From the NCBI GenBank assembly GCA_021442155.1, contig JAKCPB010001400.1, positions 51,507 to 115,506 on the forward strand: 64,000 nt of DNA, read 5' to 3'. Shown piece by piece: positions 24,609 through 36,639 of the stretch. A program made the translations under genes and the position numbers. Numbering within the stretch: position 1 is the stretch's first letter; every line of letters starts with the position of its first letter. Source of the DNA: Cymbidium sinense (taxonomy: Eukaryota > Streptophyta > Magnoliopsida > Asparagales > Orchidaceae). The notes under the pieces are model-generated. The model saw only the letters and a list, made by a program, of their open reading frames with translations. It was not told the origin of the DNA and did no database searches.

Positions 24609-25462
24609 GACAGTTTAGTTTATTTAGTTTATCTAGTTTATTTTTTTATATATTTTGCTTTTTTATTTTATTTAGGTTTATTTTTATATAGTTTAGTTTA
24701 ATTATTTTTTAGGTTTATTTATTTTAGTTTAGTTTTATTTTTTTAATTTATCTTGTGTGTTTAGTTTATGTTTATTTTTAGTTTGTATTTTCCTTATTTT
24801 ATATTTTAGGTTTAGGTTTTTTTTAATTATTTTAGATTTAATTTTGATTTTTTATTTTATTTTTGTTTAGGTTTATTTTAGTTTATTTAGTTTATTTTTT
24901 ATAGTATATTTAAGTTTAGATTTAGGTTTCATTTATTTAGTTTAGTATTTAATTTATCTATTTTAGTTTAAATTTTTTTAGTTTAGGGTTTTATTTTATT
25001 TTTAATTTATTTATAGGTTTTTAGGTTTATTTTTTTAGGTTTAGGTTTTATTTAATGTTTATTTTATTTTATTTTTAATTTATATTTATTTTTTATTTAA
25101 TTTAACATTTTTATTTTTAAGTTTATTTTATTTTTTTATTTATTTATGTTTTATTATTTTAATTTAGTTTTATTTTAGCTCAGTTTAGCTTTAGTTTATT
25201 TTATTAATCTTAAATAGGAGGTTTATATTTAGGTTTTTTTGGTAGTTTGTGTTAGTATAGTGGCTGGTGGCCCAGGGTAGGTTTGGGTTTAGTGGGTGGT
25301 AGTGTAGTTTCAGGTTTGTGGTCAGGTGCAAGATTTTTGGGTTTAGGGTGTTTGGGCCAGTGGTTGTGGCTAGGTTAGGGGGTTTAGGGAGGGTTAGGTG
25401 TAGGTAGTTTATAGTAGGGGGTGGAGTGTAGGGTTTAGGGTTTTATTTTATTTTATTTTTTA
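24609..25462 (+). repeat. T-rich block and G-rich degenerate patch
   Basis: T-rich to about 25240. A G-rich patch at 25241-25440 follows (GGTGGCCCAGGG, GGTGGTAG), one of the places where TTTAGGG-like words carry C. The next junction follows. Confidence 0.7.
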
Positions 25463-25549
25463 AAATTAAACAAACCAAGAGTTTAGTTTATTTAGTTTAT
25501 TTTTTATTTATTTTATTTTATTTTTATTTTGTTTAGGTTTATTTTATTC
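25463..25549 (+). repeat. Junction motif and start of a T-rich block
   Basis: AAATTAAACAAACC at 25463-25476, then the usual GTTTATTTAGTTTATTTTT opening. Confidence 0.75.
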
Positions 25550-25637
25550 TGAGAATTTGACAATAATATAGAACAATGGAGACCTAGGATTCATGTAAAT
25601 GACCCCACTTAGTGGGATAAAGGTTTATTGTTGTAGG
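25550..25637 (+). mobile_element. RTE-type LINE 3' stub
   Basis: GAGAATTTGACAATAATA..., GATTCATGTAAATG and CTTAGTGGGATAAAGG followed by a short TTG-rich end. This matches the last 90 bases of the longer RTE copy at 54029-54110, which ends TTTAGTGGGATAAAGGCTTG and (TTG)n. An AGTGGGATAAAGGCTT-(TTG)n terminus is characteristic of plant RTE elements. It is therefore an extremely 5'-truncated insertion inside a T-rich block. Confidence 0.85.
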
Positions 25638-26290
25638 TTTATTTTATTCCATTTATTTAGTTTATTTTATTTTAGGTTTATTTATTTTAGTTTAGATTTT
25701 GTTTATTTATTTTGGTTTAGGTTTAGGTTTATTTTGTAGTTTATTTTATTTTTTACTCTTAGGTTTACTTATTTGTTTATTTAGTTTTAGGTTTTAGTTT
25801 ATTTTAGGTTTTTTAGTTTAGCTTTATTTTTTTATAATTTATTTTATTTTATTTTATTTGGGTTTAGGTTTATTTATTTTAGGTTTAGGTTTTTTATTTA
25901 TTTTAGTTTATTTTTTAGTTTAGGTTTATTTTATTTTATTTTAGGTTAGGTTTTTTTTAAGTTTAGGTTTAGATTTTATTTATCTTAGGTTTTATTTTTA
26001 GATTTATTTTTCAGGTTTAAGTTTTTATTTAGTTTTTATTTTATTTTTTTATTCTTAGTTTATGTTTGGGTTTTATTTTAGGGTTTAGGGTTTTATAGTT
26101 TAGGTTTTAGGTTTATATAGATTTGGGTTTAGGATTTAGGTTAGTTTAGGGTTTGTGGGTTTAGTTTGTTTAGGTTTGTGGTTTGTTAATTTAGGATTTA
26201 GGTTTGATTAGGGTTTAGGGTTTATGGTTTTAGGGTTTTGTGGTTAAAGGTTTAGGGTTTAGGTTTTAGTTTAGGGTTTAGGGTTTAAAG
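25638..26290 (+). repeat. T-rich block, then TTTAGGG-rich stretch
   Basis: C-poor T-rich words to about 26060, then imperfect heptamers leading into the A tail of GR-RBP copy 3. Confidence 0.75.
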
Positions 26291-26742
26291 TTTTTTTTTA
26301 ATAGGGAACAAATTCAGATTCAATATTTCTTTTTTTGGATTTTATCAACCATGTAGGAGACCTAGTTTTCTAAGATACAAGTGATGACATAAATAAAAAA
26401 TGAGCATGCATAGAGCAAATCAAAAACCCTAGATAACTGGAACCATCTCTACTGTAAAGACACAGTTCCATAAGTAGCAGGTCTGATCGATAGTGCTTCA
26501 GTTTTGCCAGTTCCCATAAGAACCACCCTCACCTTTGGAGTAGTGGAATCCGGAACCATATCCCTGATCTATCCCTCCGCCACCACCATAGTTGTAACCT
26601 CTGTCGCACCCCTTGCCTCCATAACCACCACCTCCATATCCACCTAGACCTCCAGATCCATCAACACCTCTAGGTCCCCCACCTTGATCTGCCTCCATAA
26701 CCACCTCCATATCCACCATCATCCACCAACACCTCTAAGGTG
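26291..26742 (-). pseudogene. GR-RBP 3' retrocopy 3, Gly-rich C-terminus still open
   Basis: The best-preserved member. On the - strand, 26722-26498 is open for 74 codons and reads as a genuine GR-RBP C-terminus: GGLGGYGGGGYGGKG, DRGYNYGGGG, then GSYGNWQN and a TGA stop. Plant GR-RBPs typically end in a GGYGNW-like motif, so this frame is the true one. The 3' UTR follows at 26497-26291, ending in an A run (T9 on the + strand) against telomeric repeat. Unlike the others, its upstream end lacks the NGQNL segment and stops at CACCTCTAAGG near 26742, so some 50-60 bases are deleted. The ATG at the frame start is not a real start codon. Confidence 0.85.
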
Positions 26743-27097
26743 AGGTTTAGGGTTTATTAAGGTTTGTGGTTTAGGTTTAATTTTTTGGTCTAGGTTTGTG
26801 GTTTTGGTTTAGGTTTAGGTTTAGGGTTTTGTGGATAGCTTAATGTTTGGGGCTAGTTTGGGGTTTTGGTTTTGGGTTTAAGGTTTAGTTTTTGTGGTTT
26901 AGAGTTTAGGGTTTTGGCTTTAGGCTTTAGGTTTGTGTGGGGTTTGTATTTAGGGTAGGTTTAGAGTTTGTGGTTTTAGGTTTGGGGTTGTTTAGGTTTG
27001 TGGTTTTAAGGTTTAGATTTATTTAGAGTATGTAAAGGATTTTATGGTTTTAGGTTTAGGGTTTGTTTTATTATTTATTTTTAAATTAAGTAAATAG
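26743..27097 (+). repeat. TTTAGGG/TTTGTGG-rich stretch and junction motif
   Basis: Variant telomeric repeats with GTTTGTGG words, ending at AAATTAAGTAAATAG (27083-27097), a junction with its last bases changed. Confidence 0.8.
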
Positions 27098-27910
27098 TTT
27101 TAGGTTTATTTAGTTTATTTTATATTTATTAATTTATTTTATTTTATTTATTTAAGTTCATTTTATTTTATTTTAGTTTTATTTATATTTTATTTTATCT
27201 TTTATTTAGTTTTATCTTTTATTTTAAGGTTTAGTTTAGGTTAATTATTTTTTATTTTAATTTATTTTGGTTTAGGTTTATTTATTTTTAGGTAGGTTTT
27301 ATTTTATTTTATTTTAGGTTTTAGGTTTTATTTTAGGTTTATTTTAGCATTATTATTTTAGATTATGTTTAGTTTATTATTTATATTTTATTTTATTTTA
27401 TAGGTTTTATTTTTATTTTTGGTTTTTAAATTTATTTTGGTTTAGGTTTTAGGTTTTATTTTATTTTTAGTCTTTTTAGTTTAGTTAGGTTTTTTTAGTT
27501 TATATTTTATTTATTTTAAGTTTAGGTTTAGTTTTATTTGATTAAGGTTTAGCTTTATTTTACATAGTTAGTTTATTTTAGTTTATTTTTATTTTATTTT
27601 GTTTTATTTTAGGTTTAGTTTTTACTTTATGGTTTAGGTTTTATTTTTATTTTATTTTAAGTTTAGGTTTTATCCAATTTATTTTATTTTATTTTAGGTT
27701 TAATTAATGTTTATTTTAGGTCCATTTATTTTATTTATTTTTATTTGTGCTTATTTTATTTTAGTTTATTTTTATTTACTTTATTTTAGTTTAGTTTTTT
27801 ATTTTTTTATTTTTTAGGTTGTTTAGTTTTCTTTTGGATTATTTAGGTTTTATTTTATTTTATATTTATTTTAGGTCAGTTTATTTATTTATTTTAGCCT
27901 TTATTTAGTA
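27098..27910 (+). repeat. T-rich block
   Basis: Opens TTTTAGGTTTATTTAGTTTATT, as expected after a junction, and continues as C-poor T-rich words. Confidence 0.8.
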
Positions 27911-28322
27911 GTTTATCTTGGGTTTCTTGTGGCCCAGTGGTTTAGGGTCTGGGGGTCAGGCCTGTGGCCTGTGGCCCAGGGCCCAGTGGCCTCATCAGGG
28001 CCCAGGGCCTGGGGCCCAGGGCCCAGGGATCAGGGTCAGTGGTGGTTGTGGGTTTGACTAGTGTGGTTAAGGGTTATGTGGTGGGTATGTGGTCAGAGGG
28101 CCTAGTAGGCCCAGGTCAGTGGCCCAGGGTGGGTGGAGGGTAGGTGTGTAAGGGTAGGTCAGGGAGTGGCCCATGGCCTGGCTGAGGTCATGGTTACCAT
28201 TTAGAATTTGGGAGTCAGGGTTTTGGGAGGATTTAGTGCCTGGGTGAGGGTCATGGTCAGGCTGTTGGGGGTGTATTATGGAGGGTATGGTAGGGTAGAG
28301 GGCCTGTCTCAGGTCTTGGTGC
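27911..28322 (+). repeat. GC-rich GGGCCCA patch
   Basis: Words such as GGCCCAGGGCCCAGTGG with heptamer spacing (GGGCCCA next to GGGCCCA). This is TTTAGGG with T changed to C (CCCAGGG). The patch borders the unique island. Confidence 0.8.
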
Positions 28323-30744
28323 GCTCATCTTAGATAGATCCATCGAGAAAATCACACATCTGGGTGAACACCTGGGACTTCCTTAAATGATAATTAATTT
28401 TTTCCCATACTTTACATGGAAAAATAATTTATTTAAAAATTGTTGTTATTATATCTTTATTAGATACATTATTAAAGAATTCAAAGATAAAATTAATATT
28501 TTAGAAGATCAAGTGGGATGGATCAAAAGGAAGAGTTATTATCTAAACTAAAGGAGATGAGTAGGGAGTACTCAAGATATTAGGAAACCTAATGAGCAAT
28601 CCAATCTATCCTATGGCTGGGCTTTATATATTTGAAATTAAGGAGATTTATTTATTTGATTTGAAATTTTATTAGAAATCAGACTTATAATTCCACAATA
28701 CAAGATGTGGAAATGGGTGAGGATTTATGCTTCAGTGTAAGGGAAACAACAACCTCAGATCTGAAATCTAGGAAACTTTGGTGAGGGCCAAAGCATGACC
28801 TAAATCTAAGAGGAAAGTGGTTATATGGTTTACCTCCACAAGAGAGAGTAAACAACCCGACTGCTGGACTTATTATCACCTGGAGTGGCAGCCAACTAAC
28901 TCCACCTATGCTTGAAATCCATGTAGGCAAGTCATATGCTTTTGCGAGATGGCTAGGTTATTATTATTTAGAAAAAAGACTAAGTCCTTAAACCCACTTC
29001 CTAAGAGACTAGAGCATGAGGGGTATGAATACTGACTTAAATCTAATGCAAACTCTAATCAAATTTTATTTAATTTAGACTCTTTGTTTTGACACAGGCT
29101 ATAGGATTTTGTTTGCCTAAATGCATGAGAAGTTGATTATGGGCCAAATCAAAAGGGAAATAGGTGTTCTTCCATCGTTAGCTCTTAAAGGTTAAGCCCA
29201 TTCTATCTAGAAAAGATGGAAGCCCTCTCTTAACAAGAGTGAAACAAGATGATTATGCATGATATTAAACATATAACATCCAACTAAGGGGTTACTAAAT
29301 ATTTTACTATCTTGATTTAATGCCTAAGTTTTTATATGAGATTATGATTTGTTTTATAAATTTAGTTATGAGTTGTTAATGGGATAAAAAAAATTATTTT
29401 TATCCTAAGAGGCATGCTTTTTCTAATGCACAAGCTAAATAAAACATCAACTAATTTTTATAAAGCTATCACAAAAGAATAAAAGGCCGATGCAATCGGG
29501 TACTACCGCACATCCCGAAAAGAAATGTGGGTTGTTGAGTTTTACCCTTATACAACCCGTATTACAAGAGAATAATTACAATTACAAATGATGAATGTTA
29601 TGGGGGTCTTTATTCTTCATCCTTCCTTCTTCATTTCTTCATCTTTCATTTCTTCATTTAATTTTCTCTATTTCTTCCTTCTTTTTGGATTGATTTGAAT
29701 ATGCTTGCTCCAAAGGCATCACATGGTACATAAGACTTGAACTTATAACCAATGCTCATCCTAATCTCCCATAATACTCATCCTAATCCTAATGCAAAAT
29801 TACATTAAAAGAAGGAAAGTAAATCTAGCTACACCAACAAAACAAATGTTAGCTAAACACACCATACAACCCAAGCAATTATATGAATAATTTGGACTTA
29901 GCACCCCAGACATGGGTAAACAAGTCCACCTATCTTAACTTGGGTTATGCTTAAAGGATAAGCAACCTACATAGCAAAAAACATTTATATTTTTATTTAA
30001 TGACCCCTTAAGCACAACCCCCTGTAGAAAGCATGATTAGGCAAATATCGGCCTAAAATTCAGGCTATGCACATGCACCCTAACATCTAGTCTACAATAA
30101 TACATCACAAAACAAGCATACATCAAACCATACACCTCCCTAACATAAATCTATAAATGGTGACTTAGTCTAATGTGCATGAATTAAAGCTTGTGTGGTA
30201 TGTCCTAACTAGGCTTTAGAGTTGTAATTTGCTAAGTGTGAGGATTTAATTTATAAAGTGGTTGATTTTTCTTTAAGTGATTTGATTGATTTAAAGATTT
30301 TACTTAGTGTTTTCTTTCATTTCATATGGTCTACACTTAACAACTAAGTGTTATAAAGAGAAGAAAGAGAGGGAACCTCTCTCTCATCCCTACCTTAAGT
30401 CACTTCTAAAGTAAGTTAATTAATCAATTTTCTTTAGTGAATAGAATATTATATGTTTTAATTAGTCCAAAGTTAAGGTTCACTCTAAATAAACTTATTC
30501 AATAAGAAAGGCATCTTAAGATTAATTAGAATGAATTGCTATAACATAACACATGTTTATTCATTTCTTTCCATCATGTATATCATGCATATGATTAAAT
30601 TCTATGCATTCCTATGCATGCAATTTATATTTTAGCATATTTGAATGATGAATGCAAAGAAGTGTGTTTGAAATTTAAATATTTCATTTGATTAAATTAT
30701 GAATGTATGCCTTTTTAATAGAAAGAAAGATTTTTCATCCATTA

Positions 30745-31220
30745 GGTAGATACACATTCACATGTATAAAAGTTTTAAGTGAGTACATCATCATTATTCT
30801 GCACCAAGGGCATAAGGTACAAGACCTACTTAGGGCTACTTAAAGCCTCGCAGCCCTTGGGTGTCCAGACTAATATACCACTTTTCTTAGATACATATAG
30901 ATGTATAAGTAACTACAAGGATAGGAAAAACTCATGCAAAAATTGTATTTGATTTATATGACTTATGATTCTTATTCATTGGCCACATCACACATACATA
31001 TGTATAAGAGTTTTAGGTTAGTACGATGCCATTGTTCTGTGCTAGGGGCATAAGGTATAAGACCTACTTAGGGCTACCTAAAGCCTTGTAGCCTCGGGGT
31101 GTCCCGACTAATATACCACTTTTCTCAGATATAGGTGAATGTATGAGAAGAACCATAAGAAGAACTCAGGCAAGAACTCATATTTGATTTTATTATATGA
31201 TTTACATATGTGGTATAAAA
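30745..31220 (+). repeat. 238-bp direct tandem repeat (2 copies)
   Basis: Two copies offset by about 238 bases. Both contain TGTATAA-AGTTTTA, GGGCATAAGGTA-AAGACC, TACTTAGGGCTAC and GACTAATATACCAC. They differ by substitutions spread along the unit, so this is an old duplication. Confidence 0.9.
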
Positions 31221-33660
31221 TTATTCCTAAGTTTTAGCGTGGAAATGCATAGGAAGAGATTTAGACAAATGTTGTGTGCTTTTCAAATGAACTATACATT
31301 TGTAATTCCTATGTGAATACATGTAAGATAAGGAAAGAGAGCTTCATATTGCATATCTTATATTATCAACACATGCAAACCTATAGATATTTGTAATTAC
31401 CATCACTCCATTTATTATAATTGATTTATGAGCTTTTGAAAATAACTTTTGATTTAATAGTGATAATAGCCACACCTATTTTTAATTTAAATCAACACAT
31501 GCAATTTGACATAAAAGAAACCATTTCATTTAGTTAATTTTAAAAGGAATGAATGCATGATTACACATGGGAAGCAACATTTAACATGATTGGAAAAAAA
31601 TAAAGGAACATAAGCACATTATCTCATACATTCCAATTAATTCCTAAGGACAATCATACTAAATAAAGCCACTTAAAATAAACCAAAGTCCTTTAATGAG
31701 ATTTCTTAATTTTGAGTTTGATTTGATTTAGGAAATGAAAGAGATTTGCTAATCCTAATCCCATTCCTCATGTGTGAGTTAATTTGATTTAATGAAGAAG
31801 TATTTAAGTTGATTTTATGGTTTAATTAGGTTAGGGTATGAATTAATCCAATTAATTAAACCCTTGCCTACATAACCTTAAGTTAATTAACTAATTAATA
31901 ATGATCCAATATGATATGCAACCACATGGAACATAAACTTGCAATACTCCTAAGAAATGAAAGGGCCTAATGCAATTGGCTCATGATTAATAGTTAATTA
32001 AGCTTAAGGGATCTCACTTAGATACTTTTATAGTATTCTCACACATGTGAGCTATTCATAATTTCTTTACCTCCCCCTTTAGATTATTGAACATTCAAAG
32101 AGCTACCCAAGATTAAATTAGAGAAATGTATTCATTTAATTTAATTAAATTTGTTAATTAACTAATTAAACTTTAATTAACCTTAACCAATCAAAATGAG
32201 ATGGGCTTAGAGAAAGAGACAAAGAAGAGAGCCTAAGTCTCAATCCCTAAATTCTTTCGATTTGTTGATTAAAGTTGAGGTATGATTTGGATTTTTGATT
32301 AATCTTGTTAATTAATTAATTAAGGGTGTTGATTAATTATTATTTAAGAGGGATTAGAGAAGACTTAAAGAAAAGATTGGAAGAGGAGTCCCAATCCATT
32401 TCTAGACTTCATCATCGTAATGAGGTTAATAAGCATAATGATTGATTAATTTACTTCATTTGCTTAATTATCACTAATTACATTGATAAAGTTATTAAGG
32501 CTTAACCCATTGGTTTCCTAATTAAGCAACCAATAAAATCCCAAAAAATAGGGGAGGCAAAGATCATCCCCTTAACATGCACAGAAAGTTTGAGATTAAT
32601 TGGATGGTTTATTAGGGAGTAATTAAACTAATTACATTTCTAATTAAGCCTTAATTAAGCCAAATCCACTAATCAAAATCAATTAATAATAATTTTCTTG
32701 GATTATACTCTAAAATATCTTTAAAATGAGCCTAAGTTTATATTTTTATGGATTTTTCTCGAATTAGTTATGAATTTAGGAATTTTTAGGATTAAAAACT
32801 AGTTAATTAACCCTAATTAGAGTGTTAATCCCATCGGGCCACATGGCAGATTTCATGGCGCTCTTTCCATTATGGTGCGATGAGATTTGTTATTTAAGTT
32901 ATCACATCCAAGTGATGAATCGAGTGATGGTGCACGCGGTAACTCCATGGACCATCCAATTTAAGATTTAATGGATTAATAACAGGCTCTAAGCGTGGTC
33001 AAATCAGGACCATTCATACTGATCATGTGGGATAAACTGTCCATTATTTATCTCCTCCCTAGCATCAAACAATGGCTACCATCCATCGATCGCTGCTCGA
33101 TCTGAGCTCACCCGAGTTCGGATGGAGATGAAAATGATCCCACACCTTCGAGGAAGCACAATAAGAAGATCTAACATAGAAAATCTGACATGAAAATTTC
33201 TTTCACAAAAGACCAACCTATTTTCATTTAAGGATTAGTTTCAATGGCATACCTAACTAAAGCTTATGACCGATGGTTCCAACGATTGAGAAAGTTTTGT
33301 TTGGTAGAAATAATGCTCTATTGAGCCGTATAAGCTTTGATTTAGTGTAGTTTTCTCAAAAGACCAATCCACTAGGCATTGGTGCTCGGGCTTGATCAAA
33401 CTCTACCCTCTAGCCATCGAGAAGCTTGGGAAATGATTCATTCTCACTCATTTGGCTCCAAGGAAGGGGTGTGCAAAGTTAATTGCACTTTGGTGGAGGT
33501 TTAAGCAAATGAGAATCGAAAGTGGCCTCCCCTGCTTTAATTTTGCATAAAACTGAGAATGGGGATTTCGGGGAGCTTGGGAAGTCTTGGAAATTACTCT
33601 TGGAACTCTCTCCTTGGCTGCTAGAGATGAATCATGTGTGAGCATCTGAGTTTGAGTGAG

Positions 33661-33685
33661 AATGAGGGGGGTATACCCCCTCATT
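33661..33685. other. Hairpin-forming inverted repeat
   Basis: AATGAGGGGG and its exact complement CCCCCTCATT flank a five-base GTATA spacer, giving a 10-bp perfect stem. No T run follows, so it does not look like a terminator, and its role is unknown. Confidence 0.8.
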
Positions 33686-34049
33686 CCTTGGATCAGACGG
33701 CCACAGCTTCTTTGGATTTTTCTTGATCAATTGCCCAAATTAAAGGGTGGTGGAGGTCCTTGGGTGCATGATGTGGCTTGGTTTGGTTGGGTGATGGTGT
33801 GGAGGTGGCTGCAAAGGGAGTAATGGGTGTCTTATGGTTGTTTGGAAAGCTTCATTAGGGATGGGGAGGTAATTTCACCTCCCCATGGATCATGGCAGAC
33901 CCAACCACCTTTTGGTCAAGTCAGCCATGGTCCTAGGTGCCTAAGTGGACTTATGATTGGGTGCCAAGTGGTTAGGGGTCAAAAATGACCAAATGAGCAT
34001 GTGTCTTATCTCATGGGATGCCCTAAACCTAATGGAAAAATGGTTATTT

Positions 34050-34960
34050 TACTATGGGTTTGGTTTTGGTAGATTTGGGATGGGTCAAAAGTGGGTTAGC
34101 CCAAATTTCAAGTAGTTTAGTTTATTTGATTGATTTATTTGATTTGACCTATTTAGGTCAAATTAGGTTAGGTTGGGTCAAGTTGACAAATTGGTCAAAT
34201 TGGGTCAAACCAAAGTTTGGGACAAGTTCAATTGGCTAATTGAAAATGATTGTAGGCTTTGGTTTGGTTTAATTTGGAATAAATTTGGATTTTGGCTAAT
34301 TTGACCCTTTAGGTCAATTTATGTTAAGTTAGGTCAAGTTGACCAATTGGTCAAATTGGGCTCAATCAAGGTTTTGTCAAGTTTAATAAGTGATTTAGAA
34401 TGAACTTGAGCCATTGGTTATAATCAATTTTTGGATTATGATTTGACTTATTTTGGCTTTTTATGCCAATTTGGGTCAACTTGGGTCAAATAGCCAATTG
34501 GGCTTTGTTAGGCTCAAGTGAGGGTTTGGTCATGTTCAATGATTAGTCAGGAATGGGTTTGAATCAATGGTTTCAATCAATTTGGCATATGGTGGATTTT
34601 AGCTAATTTATGTTTCATTTGGGTTAAAAGTTAACTTGGTTAATGAGCTAGGTTGACTTGGTTTGACCCAATTCATGACAATTGATTAACCTAGAATAAT
34701 TTTTGATCATGTTGTGAGGTTTGGATGGGCTTAGTTCAATCCAATTTGGGTTCAATTAGAACTTGGCTTGAAAAGGTCTTTTAGGTCACTTTAGTTCAAG
34801 TGGACCTAAATGGGTTAATTGGCTTGATCATGGCTTGATTCAAGTTTAATTATATTGATAAATGGGTTTGAGATGAAAATACAAATCGAATTACAAGTAA
34901 TTTGGATCCATATGGATTTTGGTTCATATGACAATTTCAAGTCAAAAAGGGCTAACTTGG
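34050..34960 (+). repeat. Degenerate tandem repeat, about 155-bp period
   Basis: GGTCAA-type blocks recur near 34154, 34310, 34463, 34612, 34782 and 34940, spaced 150-170 bases apart. Each follows a GGTTTGG...AATTTGG...GATTTTGGCTAA-like segment. Units are strongly diverged. Confidence 0.65.
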
Positions 34961-35607
34961 GTTTAATTTGGGTTAGCATGGATTTGGTTTGATAATTGTA
35001 GTTTGTATTTATATTTGGATCAATGATTGTAGGAATGTTTGAATCATGAGGAAATCCATGAGTTTTGAATTGATTTGTGTATTATTTAACCAAGTTCAAG
35101 AATTTAGCTAAAATGGCTAAAATCAAGAATTTGATTTGATTTGGGTTTCAACCATTTGGAGTTTGGAATTGATTTATGATTTAGAATGTGATTTGAGATT
35201 GAATTTGATAATTGATAAAATCAATTGAATTTGGGTTGATTTAAATTTGGTTAAGGCTAAGTCCATAAGATAAAATCAAAGGCTTAGAAGGGATTTGGAG
35301 TTTGAATTTGATCATGGGTTTCAATCATTTGATAGTTTGATTTGATTTTGGAATTTAGATTTGAATTTGAGATTTGATTTGGAAGAATGAAGTATGGATT
35401 TGGTTTGTGCTATAAGGTAGGCAAGTTCTCCTAAATCCCTAAGGCACAACCTACCCCTATGGCTAACTCTTCTAAGTCTCTAGGGTTAGGTTAAGTGTTC
35501 ACCTAATGACTATAAGTTTCCTAAGATTGAGGAACTCTTTGTGTCTATGAGAGTCCTAGATCTATGATAAGGAAGTTGAGAGCTCACTCCAAAAGTGAGG
35601 TCAACAG

Positions 35608-35747
35608 GTTTATGGTTTAGGGTTTTAGGGTTTAGGGTTTTGTGATTAGGGTTTAGGGTTTAGTGTTTAGGGTTTATGGTTTTAGGGTTTAGAGTTTAGG
35701 TTTTAGGTTTATGGTTTAGGTTTTAGTTTAGGGTTTAGGGTTTAAGG
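35608..35747 (+). repeat. TTTAGGG-rich stretch before GR-RBP copy 4
   Basis: Telomeric heptamers resume immediately after the island and run to the A-tail side of GR-RBP copy 4. Confidence 0.85.
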
Positions 35748-36235
35748 TTTTTTTAACAAAGAACAAATTCATATTCAACATTTATTCTTTTCAATTTCAC
35801 CAACCAAATGGCGCACCAAGATTTATAAGATACAAACGATGACATATATTAAAAATGAGCACACATAGAGTAAATCAAAAACTCTAGATAACTTGAACTG
35901 TCTCTACTATAAAGACACAATTCCATAAGCAGCAGATCGGATCGACCATTGTTTAGTTTCTCTAGTTCCCATCAAAACCACCACCACCTCTCGAGCAGTG
36001 GGATCAACATCATATTTCTGATCTATCCCTTCATGACCACCATCGCTATAACCTCTGTCACTCCTTCTGCCTCCATAATCACCACTACCCTGACCACCAC
36101 CTCCATATTCACCAACATCTCTAGATCCCCAACCACCACTGTGATAACCACTGCCTCTTTCATCGTCTACACTACCAGATTTAAAATGAGCTTAGTTGAC
36201 ACTGATGTTCTTACCATCAAGGATCTGCCCATTAT
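35748..36235 (-). pseudogene. GR-RBP 3' retrocopy 4
   Basis: The - strand reads NGQILDGKNISVN, a stop (TAA at the usual E codon), AHFKSG and then a glycine-rich tract including GEYGGGGQGSGDYGG, with the 3' UTR to the left. The A tail (TTTTTTTAACAAAG on the + strand) abuts TTTAAGG repeats. The RRM is absent except for its last strand. A 98-codon S/T-rich + strand frame here (35949-36245) is the antisense of the glycine tract. Confidence 0.85.
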
Positions 36236-36639
36236 TAGGGCTTAAGTTTAGGTTTAAGTTTAAGTTTATTAGGTTTTAGGGTTTAGGTTTATTTTTTATT
36301 TATTTAATTTCTTTAGATTAGGGTTTAGGTTTGTGGGTTTAGCTGGGTTGTTTAGGGTTAGGGTTTAGGCTTGTGGTTTAGATTTAGTTTTGTGGATTTG
36401 GGTTTTTTAGGGTTAGTTTAGGGTTATCTTAGGGTTTGGGATTATCTGGGTTTGGGTTAGTTTAGGGTCTGTTTTGGTTTTTAGTGGTTAAGGGCAGGGT
36501 TTTGGGATTATGGTTGTGGGTTTAGGGTTTGGCTATTAGGATTAGGGTTTATGGTTTGGCCTAGTATTTAGTATATGGTTTAGGGTTTAGGGTAGGGTTT
36601 TATTTATTTATTTATTATATTTCTAAAATTAAGTAAACC
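36236..36639 (+). repeat. TTTAGGG-rich stretch and junction motif
   Basis: Starts TTAGGGCTTAAGTTTAGG with the GR-RBP-associated flank (about 36285-36315), then imperfect heptamers. The junction AAATTAAGTAAACC is at 36626-36639. Confidence 0.85.

Larger units (their letters stand above)
28323..35607. other. 7.3-kb non-telomeric island, no recognisable gene
   Basis: Composition switches abruptly to normal AT-rich plant intergenic DNA with both strands balanced, then back to TTTAGGG at 35608. It holds two internal tandem-repeat families (listed separately), TTAATTAA-rich stretches at about 31800-32820, a pyrimidine-rich run near 29600-29690 and one strong hairpin. Short frames (81 codons at 28685-28930 and 78 at 33448-33684, both - strand) match no family I know. 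I looked for LTR-like terminal duplications, a tRNA primer site and domain motifs of gag or pol and found none. It could be a decayed non-autonomous retroelement or a transposed low-copy segment. Confidence 0.6.

Noticed and set aside
29590..29690. Pyrimidine-rich run as a retroelement polypurine tract
   Set aside because: No LTR border follows and the run is interrupted; too weak to call.
28323..35607. An LTR retrotransposon or solo LTR
   Set aside because: No matching terminal repeats, no target duplication at the borders, no recognisable primer-binding site or gag/pol motifs.
28323..35607. tRNA, rRNA or snRNA genes
   Set aside because: I saw no A/B-box pair with a foldable acceptor stem and no conserved rRNA stretches. 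A covariance-model scan would settle it.
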